This document shows, one piece after another, positions 1 to 12,200 of a stretch of 64,000 nt of DNA. Every line of letters starts with the position of its first letter. The first letter of the stretch is position 1. Where the stretch lies: the NCBI RefSeq assembly GCF_016906535.1, contig NC_057371.1:1984001-2048000 (forward strand), in the 5' to 3' direction. The DNA is from Rhizoctonia solani. Its lineage: Eukaryota > Basidiomycota > Agaricomycetes > Cantharellales > Ceratobasidiaceae. A program made the position numbers and the translations under genes. A model generated the notes under the pieces. The model was not told the origin of the DNA. It worked only from the letters and a program-made list of their open reading frames with translations, and ran no database searches.

Positions 1-3000
1 AGCCTGAGAGGGTAGAGCCTGAGAGCGAGCAGAGCGAGGATGGGGATACGACTGGCACTGACCTCGATGAGCAGCCAGAGTCCGATCCGGAGCTTGGTCC
101 GAGGTATGGGAGGAGAATAGAGCGGGACAATAAGGCCGCGGATTCACTTTCGCGCTTGGGCCAAACAGTAAGCATTTCGTTCCGTCAAGAGACTGAATCT
201 GATCGATGAGTAGCTCCAACAATCGGCACCAAAACCAAAAGTGCTCCCACCATCGTCGATTCTTCCGTCAGCAGACTCTGGCATCAAGACATCTGCTTCT
301 ACATCTCATATCGCACCTCCAACGCGACCCCGTCGTGCTGCTCAGCCATCCTTTGCAACTGTCTCTCGAACCCCGGCCAAACGCCCTGAACGCCCGATCT
401 TCCCGGGTGGAATCAAGTCCTTTGGAGGCTTGTCCCCTACCGCCGAACCCAGCTCCCCACCGTTCACATCCAACAATCCTCTCGAAAACTCCTTTGCCGC
501 TAACCGCCCACCCACCTCTAAATTTACCTTTGTCGCCAAGCCTCCCTCGGAAACCGCCAAAACCAGCTCGGAGATTCTCGCTGATTTTTTCGCCTCCAAG
601 GGCAAGGCCCCTCTCACTGCCGCCGAGCGGAAACATGTGGCCCAGCTTATCGCCGCGTCAGATGCCGAGTCGTCCAAGTCCCAATCACCGGATGCGGATC
701 CATACAATGGTGTACCGTCGTTTTCGTTCCTCAAGGCGACATTCCCTGCTCCCGAACGGGACAGCACATCTCCCTCGAGTTCACTCCAGGCTTCCGAATC
801 CGCACCCTCGATTGGATCCAGCGTTGCCCCTCGCAAGCGCCGACCAATCAACTACGGTGGTGTATCTAAACGTTCGGCTGCGATTACCAAAGCTGGCTTT
901 ACCTTGCGTGAACACCAAAAGCTCTTGGAGAAGCAAAAGGCCACACAGGAGAACGTGGCCCCAGACCTGAGCAGTGTGGGTGATAAACGAGGTGTGCGGG
1001 ATGCAGAAGAAGATGGGGGTGGAAAGAGGAGGCGAACCAATGACGGCCAGAGTGCCGCCGCTGAGGAACCAGCTGCTAAAACCGGAGTGACCAAGCTGCT
1101 AAACTTGAACGCTCAGCCCAGCATGCCTTCTCCCCTTCGGCAAATGACTAAACTTAACTCGCCCTCTCCGCCTCGAACCGCGCCTCGTGCGCAAGCTCCT
1201 TCTCCTGCGTCCCCTCTTTCCCGAAACATTACTGAGGAGGTAGCCACCCCCAAGGCTACCGCTGTGTCAGCCTCGATCGCTTCACCCTCCAAGCCGGCTT
1301 CGTCCCAGACCACGGCCAAACCCAAAGCTCGAAAGAGCCTCGTGGCTGACGTCATGCGTGACATGCTTGCTGAGGATAAGGCTCGCGAGAAACAAGAAAA
1401 GCCTGTTGACACGACTGTGTTTGCGAATCCGTATGAAGATAATAGTGTGCTGCCTGCTGTCACGGCACCCAAAGTTCGGAAGCCCAGACGGGTAAGTTTA
1501 TTGACCAGGATCGAAAGAGTAACTCCTCATGGTGTAGCAGACAAGTGCAAGGCCCGCGGCAAGGAGCAGTGCTTCTGTTGCCAAGCAGGAAAGCAAGCCT
1601 AAATCCTTGATTGAAAAGATTGAACAGACGGATGTGCGCGTAAGTTGGTTATATTATTCTAGTAAACCCATGTATTAATTATATTGGCAGCCGAGCGCAA
1701 AGAAAACGAAAACTGATGTTGATGCTTCCACCCCTGGTCCCAAGTTCACAGTTACTGCAGCTACACCCAAGGATACAACTCCAAAGGCGCGTCGTCCTGC
1801 ACCCGTGGTCGAAGAGCCCTCAGTGCCTACCGAATCGAGCGAGATCGAGGTTATCGATATGGACGAGGAGCTCAAGCACAAGTCCGGTTCGAATGGCCGC
1901 CCAGCGCTCTCTGTCGATGTGGCCAACAACAACGGCAGCAACGGCAGCGGAAACAAGGCAAACGGAATGCTCGGACTTCCTCACAGGCAACGACCTTCGT
2001 TCTCATTGCATTCTCCTGCCCGACCAAGCCCACTGCGCGAGATGAGTGTGCCTATCGAGGACGAGGAGGATGAAATTGTGGAGATCCCAGGCCCAACGAA
2101 TGCTCCGTTCACTAACGGATTCCATACTTCGGCCAATGTGTTCCCCAGCACTACTCCCTTCTCCAATGGATTTCCGACCAATACTTCTTCGAACATCTTC
2201 TCTGCTCCTGTCCCCCCATCTGCTCCTACCATCACCCCCGCCCAGCTGCCCAACAAGACTCAGGCACCAAAGATCGATGCTCCTCTATTTGGCCCCAGCA
2301 AACCATTGGCAAAGCCGGATACCCCCCTATTCTCTACAGCACCCAAGCCCGCAGAATCCAAACTCCCGGAGCCCAAATCTCATGGGTCTTCCTTGTTTGC
2401 CGCCCCCAAGCCAACTGAGAACAAGACCGAGGTCCTTTCGTTTTTCAAGCCGTCGAAGCCTGTCGAGACTAAACCTGCACCTGTGGCCGAGACAAAGCCC
2501 GCTCCTGCTTTTGCTCCTGCTCGTGCACCGGTAGCCGAGGTCAAGCCTACCCCGGCCCCAGTTCTAGAGACGAAGCCCACTCCCGCTCCCAAAGCTACTC
2601 CCTCCAAACCTCTGTCCGAAACTGAACTCAAGGCATCCGCGCAAACCGTACCCGTATCTGAGCTCCCCGTATTCACATTCACAGCCCCCATCGCTACCTC
2701 GACCCCAAAGACGACAGAAGCCCGCACCGCGGCCAACTTGCCCATTTCGAAGCTTCCCGTCTTCACGTTTGGTTCGTTGGCACCTGCCCCAGCCACCAAG
2801 ACTGCGTCGTTCAACTGGGGCGCGGCCGGAGTCAAGGCCCCCTCGGCGTCATCTGGTGCTTCGTGGGCTTGTGATGTGTGTATGTTGAGCAACCCTGCGA
2901 GTGCGACCGAAAAGTGCACAGTATGTGATGCGAAGAAACCTGGTGCTTCCGCTGCTCCTGCTCTTGCCCCTGTTTCCGCTCCTTCGGCCCTTGCTCCGGC

Positions 3001-3466
3001 TGCAAAGACTGCGTCGTTTGATTGGGGTGCAGCTGGGATGAAGGCGCCTACTACCCCTGCTACTGGTTCCTGGACATGCGCGACCTGCTCTCTGTCCAAC
3101 CCTGCGAGCGCAACCGACAAGTGCACGGTTTGCGACGCAAAGAAGCCTGGTGCGGCACCTGCTACCAAGGCCGCCTCCTTTGATTGGGGTGCGGCTGGAA
3201 TGAAGACTCAGGCTACATCGACTGCAGGACAATGGACTTGCTCGACATGCTCGTTATCCAACCCTGCTACTGCCACTGAAAAGTGCACAGTCTGCGACGC
3301 CAAGAAGCCTGGTGCTGCACCACCGACCAAGACAGCGTCGTTTAACTGGGGCGCCGCGGGGATGAAATTGCCTACAGCATCCGGAGCATGGACGTGTTCC
3401 ACCTGTGGACTATCAAACTCGGACGCATCCGCGACCAAGTGTTCCATCTGTGATGCGAGTCGATAA
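1..3466 (+). CDS. RanBP2-type zinc-finger nucleoporin-like protein (5' end outside window)
   Basis: Four coding blocks can be read: up to 167, 214-1491, about 1538-1639 and 1691-3466, joined by short GT..AG introns with matching phases; the first block is open at the window edge, so the N-terminus is missing. The C-terminal third carries four RanBP2/NZF-type zinc fingers of the form W-x-C-x2-C-x3-N-x6-C-x2-C (for example WTCATCSLSNPASATDKCTVC). Each finger is preceded by a spacer with the motif A-S-F-[ND]-W-G-A-A-G-[VM]-K. The middle is low-complexity, Pro/Ala/Lys/Ser-rich, with scattered FTF, LFG and SLF motifs resembling a diluted FG region. Zinc fingers of this class bind Ran or ubiquitin. 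Combined with the disordered Phe-motif region this suggests a nuclear-basket nucleoporin (Nup153/Nup1-like); that assignment is inference. The family and zinc fingers are secure, the exact orthology is not. Confidence 0.75.
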
Positions 3467-4904
3467 GCTCCGGGCTAGGGTATGGCCATGTCGTCGTGTT
3501 CTATAAGGGTATTTTTTTGTTTATATTGGAGGTCAAGTATGCTATTTCCTTGTTTTCTTTTTGTGTCGTACCCCCATGCCCCTTGTCTGTGTGTGAGATT
3601 CGATATGCCGCTTGTCAGCCGCTTGTTTTTCGTTTGTACATACATATTTCATAGCGCTGCGAATCATCATCATCTTTGTTTGTGCGATTATTTTGCTCGT
3701 GCGCCGAGCGGCAATATACAACAAGTCTGATTTATTGAAACTAGACCAGATACCAATGTGTTTGGTCCAAAAGGTGGACAACTCGAGATCGTATCAGTGA
3801 TTTGGTACCGGAAGTTTGATAGAGATTTACCAAGAACCAGCGGACTCGGAGGGTCGGGTGATAACTGTTTCAGTCGGGACCGGAATAATAGTAATTAGTC
3901 GCGCATCCAAGTACACATAGCCACCTTTAGCGGTTATTGGTATCTTCTGAGAAATTTTTGCTACGGCTTATCCTTGCTATAACCACAAGGTTATCTTTTT
4001 CTAGCTAAAATTCCCTTGGGGCAATGTGGTTCGTATATGGGTAGATACGGTACTGCTATATCAAGGCACTCTCCGAAACGGACCGAGCAGTGCAAAGATA
4101 GTATCCTTGCTGTTCTACCAAATACCGTACTTCAGAATGTGGCCGCTGATCGGCCAATTGCAATATCAAATACAAGACCCAAAGAGGGACATGTGAAGAA
4201 GGCTCCCGGGCTTAAATCTAGAGTGCGCAAGACACATGGACTTGGACTTATTCGATCAATTGTGGCAGTGCGATAAATCAACTGGTATTCCCTCACGATC
4301 GCTACAGTATGGCCATGGTCTTGCGAGTAATGGGTGGCAGTTGTCTAAGCGATTGTTGTTTTCTGCTCCGTTCGGATTGAAGAACATATACGCGTCAAGG
4401 GGGCTGCTTTGTGCACATATTTTGTCCCTACAAGGCTGGTTTTTGCTCCGTTCATTTTTTCCCCCTAAAATAAGACTTCTGGCGTCCAAAAATCTTAAAC
4501 CCTCGCGTACTCAATGGGCGCCAAGTTCAACTACCGGAGAACTGGCAGAACCGGTGCAAATCGATGAATACTCGACCAAGTCATTCCTCAAGTACTGGGC
4601 GCCATCGCCCTGTGGGATCGTGCCGCAAATAGCAATCCAGTGCTGCTATAACGGGGATGACTTCCAGGCACAGGTCCTCTTCTCGAGCGCGGTTACAGGT
4701 GAATCTAGGTAGCCCCAGGAGTATACTCAACGAGCTCTGTTTCGTGAAATGATCTATACCTTGATCGGGATGATCGTGATGCTGCACTGGCTTTGGGTTT
4801 GGCGCTACAACTCTGTTGGACCGGTGTGTCTGATCTATTCAAAGATATAACTATAAGTCGAGACGCTTGAAGGCGGTATTGACCGTTGACGGCTCTACTT
4901 CACC
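3467..4904. other. intergenic spacer, no gene recognised
   Basis: About 1.4 kb following the nucleoporin-like gene. It begins with T-rich 3' flank. Open frames near 4016-4712 have no recognisable domain, mixed composition and no convincing splice structure. I see no RNA gene or repeat. Confidence 0.5.
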
Positions 4905-5396
4905 ATGTCTAACACACCTAGGCATACTATGTTTCCTAGCAGCCCTGCGGGCACTCTTCTTGCCTACCTATTCATTCCCTCCCCTTGCATATCCTTTGTC
5001 TCCTTTATCATATCAAAGCCTCTTGGGGAGAAATCGATGTACCTCATTCCAGCGGCATTTTTCCTCACAACTATACATCACAGTGTGATTACCTGTTTAT
5101 TGGCGAGGAAACCTTGTATGGTTGTAGATATTAACTCACCCAGGGAGCCGCGGTTCGAATGTCTGCGTCATTTGGCTACCATATGTATCGAGGGATTCAT
5201 AGCCGTCATATGGTTAGCTGGTGGCATAGCTAGCCTTGCCTTCAACATTTCTGCATGGAGCAAGAAAGACACTCCGCGAGATATCGCTTCCGCCAGCTTA
5301 GCGATCGTAGAGGCCGGGATATTAACTGCAATCACTGTGTATTCGTGGAAGGTGAGAAGGGAAGCTCAGCAAGCTCAGCTTGAAATATCCAAGTGA
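4905..5396 (+). CDS. small four-helix integral membrane protein, family A copy 1
   Basis: Single-exon reading of 163 residues from an ATG at 4905. Four hydrophobic stretches are visible: about residues 18-38, 45-66, 87-113 and 128-146, ending in a basic/polar tail (KVRREAQQAQLEISK). No signal peptide cleavage site or catalytic motif stands out. It aligns over its whole length with the equally long minus-strand protein at 28549-29040: both share I-P-x-A-F-F-x-T-x2-H-H, an L-[RK]-H before the third helix, W-[LI]-A-G-G within it, and V-E-A-x2-L in the fourth. The shared architecture makes it a real gene family member despite the lack of a known domain. Function unknown; topology is MARVEL-like but I cannot assign that family. 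Confidence 0.65.
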   Translation: MSNTPRHTMFPSSPAGTLLAYLFIPSPCISFVSFIISKPLGEKSMYLIPAAFFLTTIHHSVITCLLARKPCMVVDINSPREPRFECLRHLATICIEGFIAVIWLAGGIASLAFNISAWSKKDTPRDIASASLAIVEAGILTAITVYSWKVRREAQQAQLEISK

Positions 5397-6460
5397 GTCT
5401 ATACAGTTGCACATCAGCTATTCAAGGTCGCCAAATGTAAAGCCAGGTCAATCCCAGTAATTGTCGTTATAGACGGCGAGAGTGCTGATTTGATGGAAAG
5501 GGCTGCCAAGAGTGTGAGAGCAGCGAGGAGAGGGGGCTGTGAGCCCTGAACATTGCTATGTTTGAAACTCAAAGGATCATTGCGCTACTTCAGCAACTCG
5601 CTAAAGCTCCGAGTTGTAATATTATTACATGTACATTACTAGACGTCGTATTTATTTTGTAGGATTATGGTTAGTGTGGAAAATAAAGAGGAATTATATG
5701 CAGCGATTGAGATAACCGGGCAGTCTTGAGCAATTACAACTCTAGGGCAGAGCTATTCTATAATAGATCCTTACAGAACTAGCTATGATCATAAGAGCCA
5801 CAGGTTCTCATACTCAATCAAACAACGATGTATGTAAAAGCAAGGACTGGTGGAGGATTTGGTTGGTCATTGAGTTGGGGGGTTGCTTACGGAATTGCAG
5901 CGCTCAAAGACATGAAGAAACACCCTCGGTCGGACATGCGTCATTTGGCAGCGCTCCGCCGGCCTACGACGACATATCAGTTCGAGTCTGATCCGACCAG
6001 TCGTTCAAATGTGACAATTGTTCGTTACTTTGAATGGGTTTAGTTGGACTCGGTCATGGACTTTTCTGACTTTGTTCATTGTATGGACTTTGCTTGTCAT
6101 TGTAGGGTATACATATGTATGCTAATGTGGCTGGGCATGTGGACATGCACGATTAGCATCTGCAGGCGTACCATTATTAACATGACACTGAACTATATGT
6201 AATATTGATAAATATTCGATCATTCAATATATGTTTTTCTGTTATACGCAACCAATGTGATGATGCTGAAACTCAATTCAAGTATAATTGACAAGACGAT
6301 GTTGAGCTCGAAACGAAACACCCTTGAAAATGCAAGCAGTAACAAGAACACTATGCTTCAGTATACACATTATTTAACACGCCTTTCCAGAGACGAGGAT
6401 TTTGAAGATCACGCTAATGCGCACCGTGGATATAGACATTACGGCTCCACTCCCAGGATT
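5397..6460. other. intergenic spacer, AT-rich, no gene recognised
   Basis: Just over 1 kb. Short open frames at 5785-6043 and 6257-6532 lack domains and I cannot support them as genes. The right end lies just downstream of the stop of the minus-strand glycosidase. Confidence 0.45.
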
Positions 6461-8930
6461 TTAGAAATCAATCAGCACTGCTTCACTATCACGGACCCAA
6501 ACGGTGTTATCAACGAGAGATTCGAGTTTTAGTTTCCCAACCGCCGAGCCATTAGTATATGCCTGTCCAGCCCAGGTGACAAGGTCGGGGTTTTTCTCGT
6601 CGAGTCCAGGAGCAGTCATACGCTTCACTCGCGGAGCTTTTCCGCTTCTTTCTCCAATGCGAACTCGTATGCCAGGGGCGTCACGACCGGTTTCGGTTTT
6701 GTTGAAAATGGAAAAGTTGATCAGTGCCAACTTCGAAAGTTTTTTGTGTTCGTATATTCCATATGCAGCGAACCGGTCCGCAGAAACGCTCACCGGCGGT
6801 GAAAGATGCACAACCTGCGAAGCCCGTGATTTTCCGACGATTTCGGCGAGCACTAACTGCGAGACACTGGCGGCAAGTTGAGTCGGAGACTTGTACGTCT
6901 TGCGAGACAAAAAGAGAAACATACTAGCTTGGATTTGCACGCGCACGGCCTCGAAGTTCACTATCCCGTGGGTACCAAAGATTGTAAGATCTGTTGGTAG
7001 TGGGTGAGTCGCTTATATCTAATTCTTAAACCTCTGAGAACCTACGAAAAACCAGGAGTTCCGTTGGCACCGGGGATGTTCTCTTGATTATCTGATTGAA
7101 AAACCAAGGTAGCCCCCTGAGTATGACAGGTTAAATTCAGATAGAACCATTTCTCTATGAGAACTCACCTGATGCAGGTACACCCGTGATACATTAAGCG
7201 AGGCGGAATACAAAGAGGTGTCGAGGGCCTACAAACAGAATAATGAGTCATAGCACTATCCAAGCAGACGACGACAGCTCACCCATAAAGCCTGACCAAA
7301 AGTATCGGTTATATTCACCTTACCTGAGCCTATTGGAGATATGAAGTAGCTAATAATGGATATGCATAGATTCTCTCACAGCTAACACTGTTGAACTCCC
7401 CTTTACTCTACGTTAGAAATTCAAAGTAATTATCTGCACAATACCCACCGACAACGAAGTCACTTCCGACGCTGTTGGCTGCTGCAATTTTGGAGCGCAA
7501 AATATCAACAAATGCTAGTAGTGCCAAAAACAGTTAAGTACTCTGCACTGAACAGAGAATAGCATAGACTCAACAGGTTATATTAGTATGATTCATTATG
7601 TTGGGCACGGTCGCACGAGCATTGCTAGCAGGGCGACAGCTCGAGTACTGGAAGCAACTGTTAGATATGTATGAAGTACCAGAAGGAAATAAGCTTACCT
7701 GGTACATATGCTGTGAGAATTCTTTGACCTTTTTCCCCGTAACGCCGCTTTAAGCAGGTCAGACTGCGCATATATCCATATACATTTGTCACCCACCGAG
7801 ATGTGATTAGATCGGTTTGAATTGCTATAGTGTTTGGGTCATCTGTGGTACCATCAGACCCACCCCACCAACGTGGTTGTTTCAGAGGCACTGCCGCATC
7901 GATAGCATCTGTCCAGTCCTATCCCATAACACGTGTGTTATTATCGACAAATATACAAAGGGTGCATACAGCTTACTTGCCACTGCTTAACATATGCATC
8001 TGCTCCCCATATCGACAGATTGCGCTGCGTCTCCTTGTAGTTTCCGGGCTCGTTGCCCACTGAGAACGTTAAGATACAGGATAAGGTCATGAATTTTGAA
8101 GTTAAATGTTGGTTGGTACACAACACTTACGTTCAAATGCCCAGATTTGATCGGGTTTCAGATACTGGTAGGCTGCTTTGGCTTGGTCACGCGCAATATT
8201 CAGCGTATTGTTACCAAGATTAAGCGTAATGGTAAATTTAGTTGAAGGCGCGAAGTTTGAGAAGGACTTGAAATAATCCGGCCCGTAGGTTGTTCGGTAA
8301 ATGCCACCACTCTATGAGTGGACTCTTGGTCAGTAACCTATGAACGAATGAGGAAGGCTTGTTTGCGTACTGTAGATACATCTCGTACTGGCTCGCCGGA
8401 CTTACGGTCGAAAAGAGAGCTATCCCTATTCAAGGATGTGAGAACATGATATAACCATAAGCTCTGTAGTCGCTGACTGAGTGACACCACCTATAAAAAT
8501 AGGGTTGAGTATGCCGGAAACGGGCATGGCTGGAAGGTACACACCAGGTCTAATCCAAGGAGATACACCTGTTCTTTCAGCAATATTCTAGTGAAGCCCC
8601 AACATCAGAAAAATGACTACTTGATACGAGTGATGGTTTACCTCGATTAGCTGAAAGGATAGTTTGTTAGGATTCGATGAGTTGCCAAAAAACTCTACCC
8701 ACTAACGTCGATGTCAGAATGTGTCATGCCTGTCTACCATGTTAACTCACAAACGCAGGATCCACAGACAACGAGGCAAAAGCAGGATGCAGCATCCTTG
8801 ACGCATGTTGAGGGGGATTTCTAGGTACTTCAAGTTGGATGGCCTCCTGGCTTGCTGTAATGGAGACCACAGCATCGAATAAACCCGCGCATATAGTGAG
8901 GTAGAGTGGAGAAGAAAGTCGAAACTTCAT
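6461..8930 (-). CDS. secreted glycoside hydrolase family 79 beta-glucuronidase-like enzyme
   Basis: Many small exons read on the minus strand from an ATG at 8930 to a stop at 6461. The N-terminus has a signal peptide (MKFRLSSPLYLTICAGLFDA) followed by the family's PxNPP and FASLS-x-D-x-AF opening. The proton-donor region appears as VGNEPGNY (about 8060). The nucleophile region is rebuilt across introns as DFVVG then EFNSVSC (about 7440-7390), where GH79 members usually read GETNS. It is followed by NITDTFGQALW and ALDTSLYSASLNVSRVYLHQ. The last exon (6461-6961) is the GH79 C-terminal beta domain: YGIYEHKKL, a run of arginine-valine strands, TAPGLDEK and VTWAGQAY. GH79 enzymes release glucuronic acid or 4-O-methyl-glucuronic acid from arabinogalactan or proteoglycan, outside the cell. 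Neighbours are unrelated. Exon count (about a dozen) is approximate. Confidence 0.9.
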
Positions 8931-9244
8931 ATCTGCAAGCTCAGTTTGTTTTAATAGTTGCCACTAAGCCCAGGCGTTTTATACGTTTACCACCCACCCC
9001 AAATCAAGTTGACGAGGCTCTCAAAGAAGTCACGCGTCCCGGCCCCCGGTCCGGGCACCGCTCGTTGATCACTCCACTTAACGCAAATGGGGAAAAGAAT
9101 CATTGGCCTCGGAGGGGCGCTCACGGCTAAGCTTTCCGGGCTCCGCGCGTCGCGAAAGTTCAGGTGTAGCTCATGCATAAGGGAGTCGCACGAATAAATA
9201 CAGGTGACGAAACAAACAAGTGTTGATTAATTCTTCATGGTTCC
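8931..9244. other. intergenic spacer between glycosidase promoter and Rab-GAP 3' end
   Basis: 314 bp. It holds the promoter side of the GH79 gene and the 3' flank of the GYP2-like gene, both on the minus strand. No supported gene. Confidence 0.5.
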
Positions 9245-12200
9245 TTACCCGATTGGCTTAGCGTTCAATAAATCTAAATGAATGAGGTCAGCAGGCCGCG
9301 TCTTGGCGTACGGGGTAGTATCCACATACCTTTAGCGGCGTCCTTTTCAGCAGCAGACAACCCAGCATCATGCTCTTCTAGGAAAGCATCCACCTGGAGG
9401 GGATTAGTTATCACACAGCCAATGAGCATTATACCAAGCATACCTCATCTAGTAATCCATCTTCAGCAGCAACTGCATCTAAGTCATCCAGATCCTCTTC
9501 TTCCTCTTTTGCCTCATCAATCGCGAATTTAGGTCTCTCGTTGACGAGCGCCAACGGATTAAGCGGGTTTGGTGAAGATGGTATAGGCTCGTCCTTAGGT
9601 GGGACAACAACAGGTGATGCAGGAATGGCCAATGCCGCTGGAGAACTGGTACTTGGCGCGATGGAAAGGGAGGCAAGCTCAGACAAAGTCTCCGAAGGTT
9701 TCTCGGCAACTGATATATTCGACATGGACGGAGAACCCTTGAGTTGCTTTTCGCGCATTGGCGTCGTGAGCAACGACTCCCGGGCCTTGGGTTCTTGCAG
9801 CGTAACATGGCTCATCTTGCCAATAGAGGGCTTGCTGACCACCTGAAAAATAGATGTTAGTGGTAGAGTACGGTATCACCATTGATTTCGCACCTGGTGC
9901 TTGCCGATTGTCTTTCCAACTTCGTCTGCGAACCGGTTGAATATCTTCAAATTGTCGTCCGTCACAAGGGCCGACATCAAACCGCCCAAGAAGCCGGTCT
10001 TTGGCTGTGGCACTTGGACTTCGGGCACTGGCTCGAGGCGGAACGAAGCCGTCAGGTCGGATTCGAAGAAAGATTCAAGAATCTCGTCAGCGAGAACTAC
10101 CATGCGGAATCTACGAATTAAGCGCATAAGCGAGCGTGTATCGCGTGGCTGTCCACTAGCTCACGTTGCTAAGTTTAAATAGGGGACGTTTGCAGCAACT
10201 GTTGGTGCCCCTGCTCCATCTTCTGTACCGAGCGGAGTAGGTAATAAGGCATCGCCAAACTCGAACGCATTGGTCATAAATCGACTGACTGCACCGAGGT
10301 ACGCGTCGCCCGGCTCGTTCCGGAATATGAACTAGAATTATGGCTCAAGGTTAAGTCATCCGCATAATTTATATATGTTTTCGACCACTTGCCAGGAGGG
10401 ATTCCGAGAGCTGCAAAAGTTCGTCCTTGGTCAGCATCTCATCTTTGTCCTTGTCGTGTAACGTGAAGAACCACTAAAATAAGTAAAGTTAGCAAGTGCA
10501 TACATCCCAATTCCATGTCCTCTCCACCTGTATGTTGCCCATAAGATCGTTGTGCATGACTTCGTCGAGACCCAGTACAAGGTCCTGTTATGAAGTGAGT
10601 CACCCGATACACTTTTCCATGGCGAATAACCATACCTGGAGTGAGAGAGCTCCTCTAGCTTGTCTGTCCCAATAGTAAAAGATACGTCCGATAAGATCAT
10701 GATCAGCAACTTCGCGCTGAACTCGCTCGATAAAACCATTAGATACCACCCGCTCGTCTCGTGCCCAGGAAGCAATGTCCGCCAAGAACACTTTAAAAGT
10801 CTAGCATCCAAAACCAAGTCAGAACTCAGCTTCACAGTCTCTTTTATCCCTCTCAATCTCACCTTCATGCCAATCCGAGTCTCCGGCCTCTCCTCTCCAT
10901 CCGCAAGCGCCGATATGCTATCCGGAGGGCAAACCAGGACAGCCTTGAACAAGACATCATACACACCCCCCACTTCGTCCCTCGTAAATTTCCCAAACGT
11001 CGACAAATTCCGTACCGCCGATCGCTTCGCAAACGATTCGACGCCGGTGACGACCTCGCTGCGGAACCGTTTACGCTCCGCGATAATCGTCGCGTCGGTG
11101 ATCGTGCTGAATTCTCGGAACGCAACGAGGAGCAGTTCTTGGAAGTTGGTAATCGCCCGAGTACGTGGGTCCGGGTGGTCCGGGTGGGCGGACTGGTCGA
11201 GCGAGGCAAAGTAGCTGCGCATCACGCTGGGGTCGAGGGCTTGAGACATTTGATACAATCAATAGTTGGTGAAACATACCTAATGAATGCGCCGTCGTCT
11301 TCGACTTTCAGGAGCTTTTCCCCGTTGATTTTCAAGATTGCTAGTCTGAGTAGTAGCGTTAATCGAGCTATAAAAAAGAGTGGCATGGAACGACTAACCC
11401 GACTTGGAAAAGAACTTTGGGTCCCATAGCAAAGAAGCAATCTACGATCCGGAACGCGAAAATAAGGGGCATACTATTGATGTACCTATATGCATACAAC
11501 AAACGATTAGGATCATAATAGAGCCTTGGTTGAGCAATCGACTTACAAACTCAAGAACCAAGGCAAGCTGGCAACGCTGAGCTGTACGTCGACAGCTATA
11601 AATCGTTCATGGATAATTGGTAAACACCTATGAACCAGAGCCTCAAAGACACGCTGGTCAAGCAGAGTGCCCCACATCGAAGGGCTGTTCGTATGTCGGG
11701 ACATTTATTAGCATAATTGGTACGTCCATGGACCGATGACCAGCGTGTATGCGAATTAAAACGGTTTATGATGAATCGCTGTCGGTCTTCAATAGACATA
11801 TCTAACTAAACACACCTGTAATAACCGGGAACGAGCCTGTTACATAGTACTTCCAATAGCCAGAATGCTTGCTCCTCTGACATATATCTGTTTTCGGCTC
11901 AGTTCGGAGTGCTCGGAGAAAAGATGGCAGTGCAACTACTCACATCAATATTGCGGCGGTCAAAATGTTCATGGCCTATATTCGAATTTAGCGGAGCATT
12001 CAACAGTTTGGGCGAACAGGTGCCCACCTGACAATACCCCAGTTCAGGATTCTTCCAGCTATACGCAGTGAGGACGCGACGCAAGGTATCGATGCCCTCA
12101 TCAGTTTGATACGCAGGATATTCGGGAAGAGAGCGATTTAGATCTTTTTCAATCTCTACATGGCGGGAGTATGTAGGTATACATAGGAATACAGAACACA

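Noticed and set aside
2380..3168. 262-codon minus-strand frame opposite the zinc-finger gene
   Set aside because: Ala/Gly/Val-rich mirror of Pro/Ala codons on the real strand; the zinc-finger frame is clearly the coding one.
4016..4712. Two overlapping open frames between the nucleoporin-like gene and the membrane protein
   Set aside because: No domain, no paralogue in the window, no convincing start or intron structure.
5785..6043. Overlapping small frames (about 70 codons each)
   Set aside because: Short, unmatched, in AT-rich spacer; cannot be told from chance.
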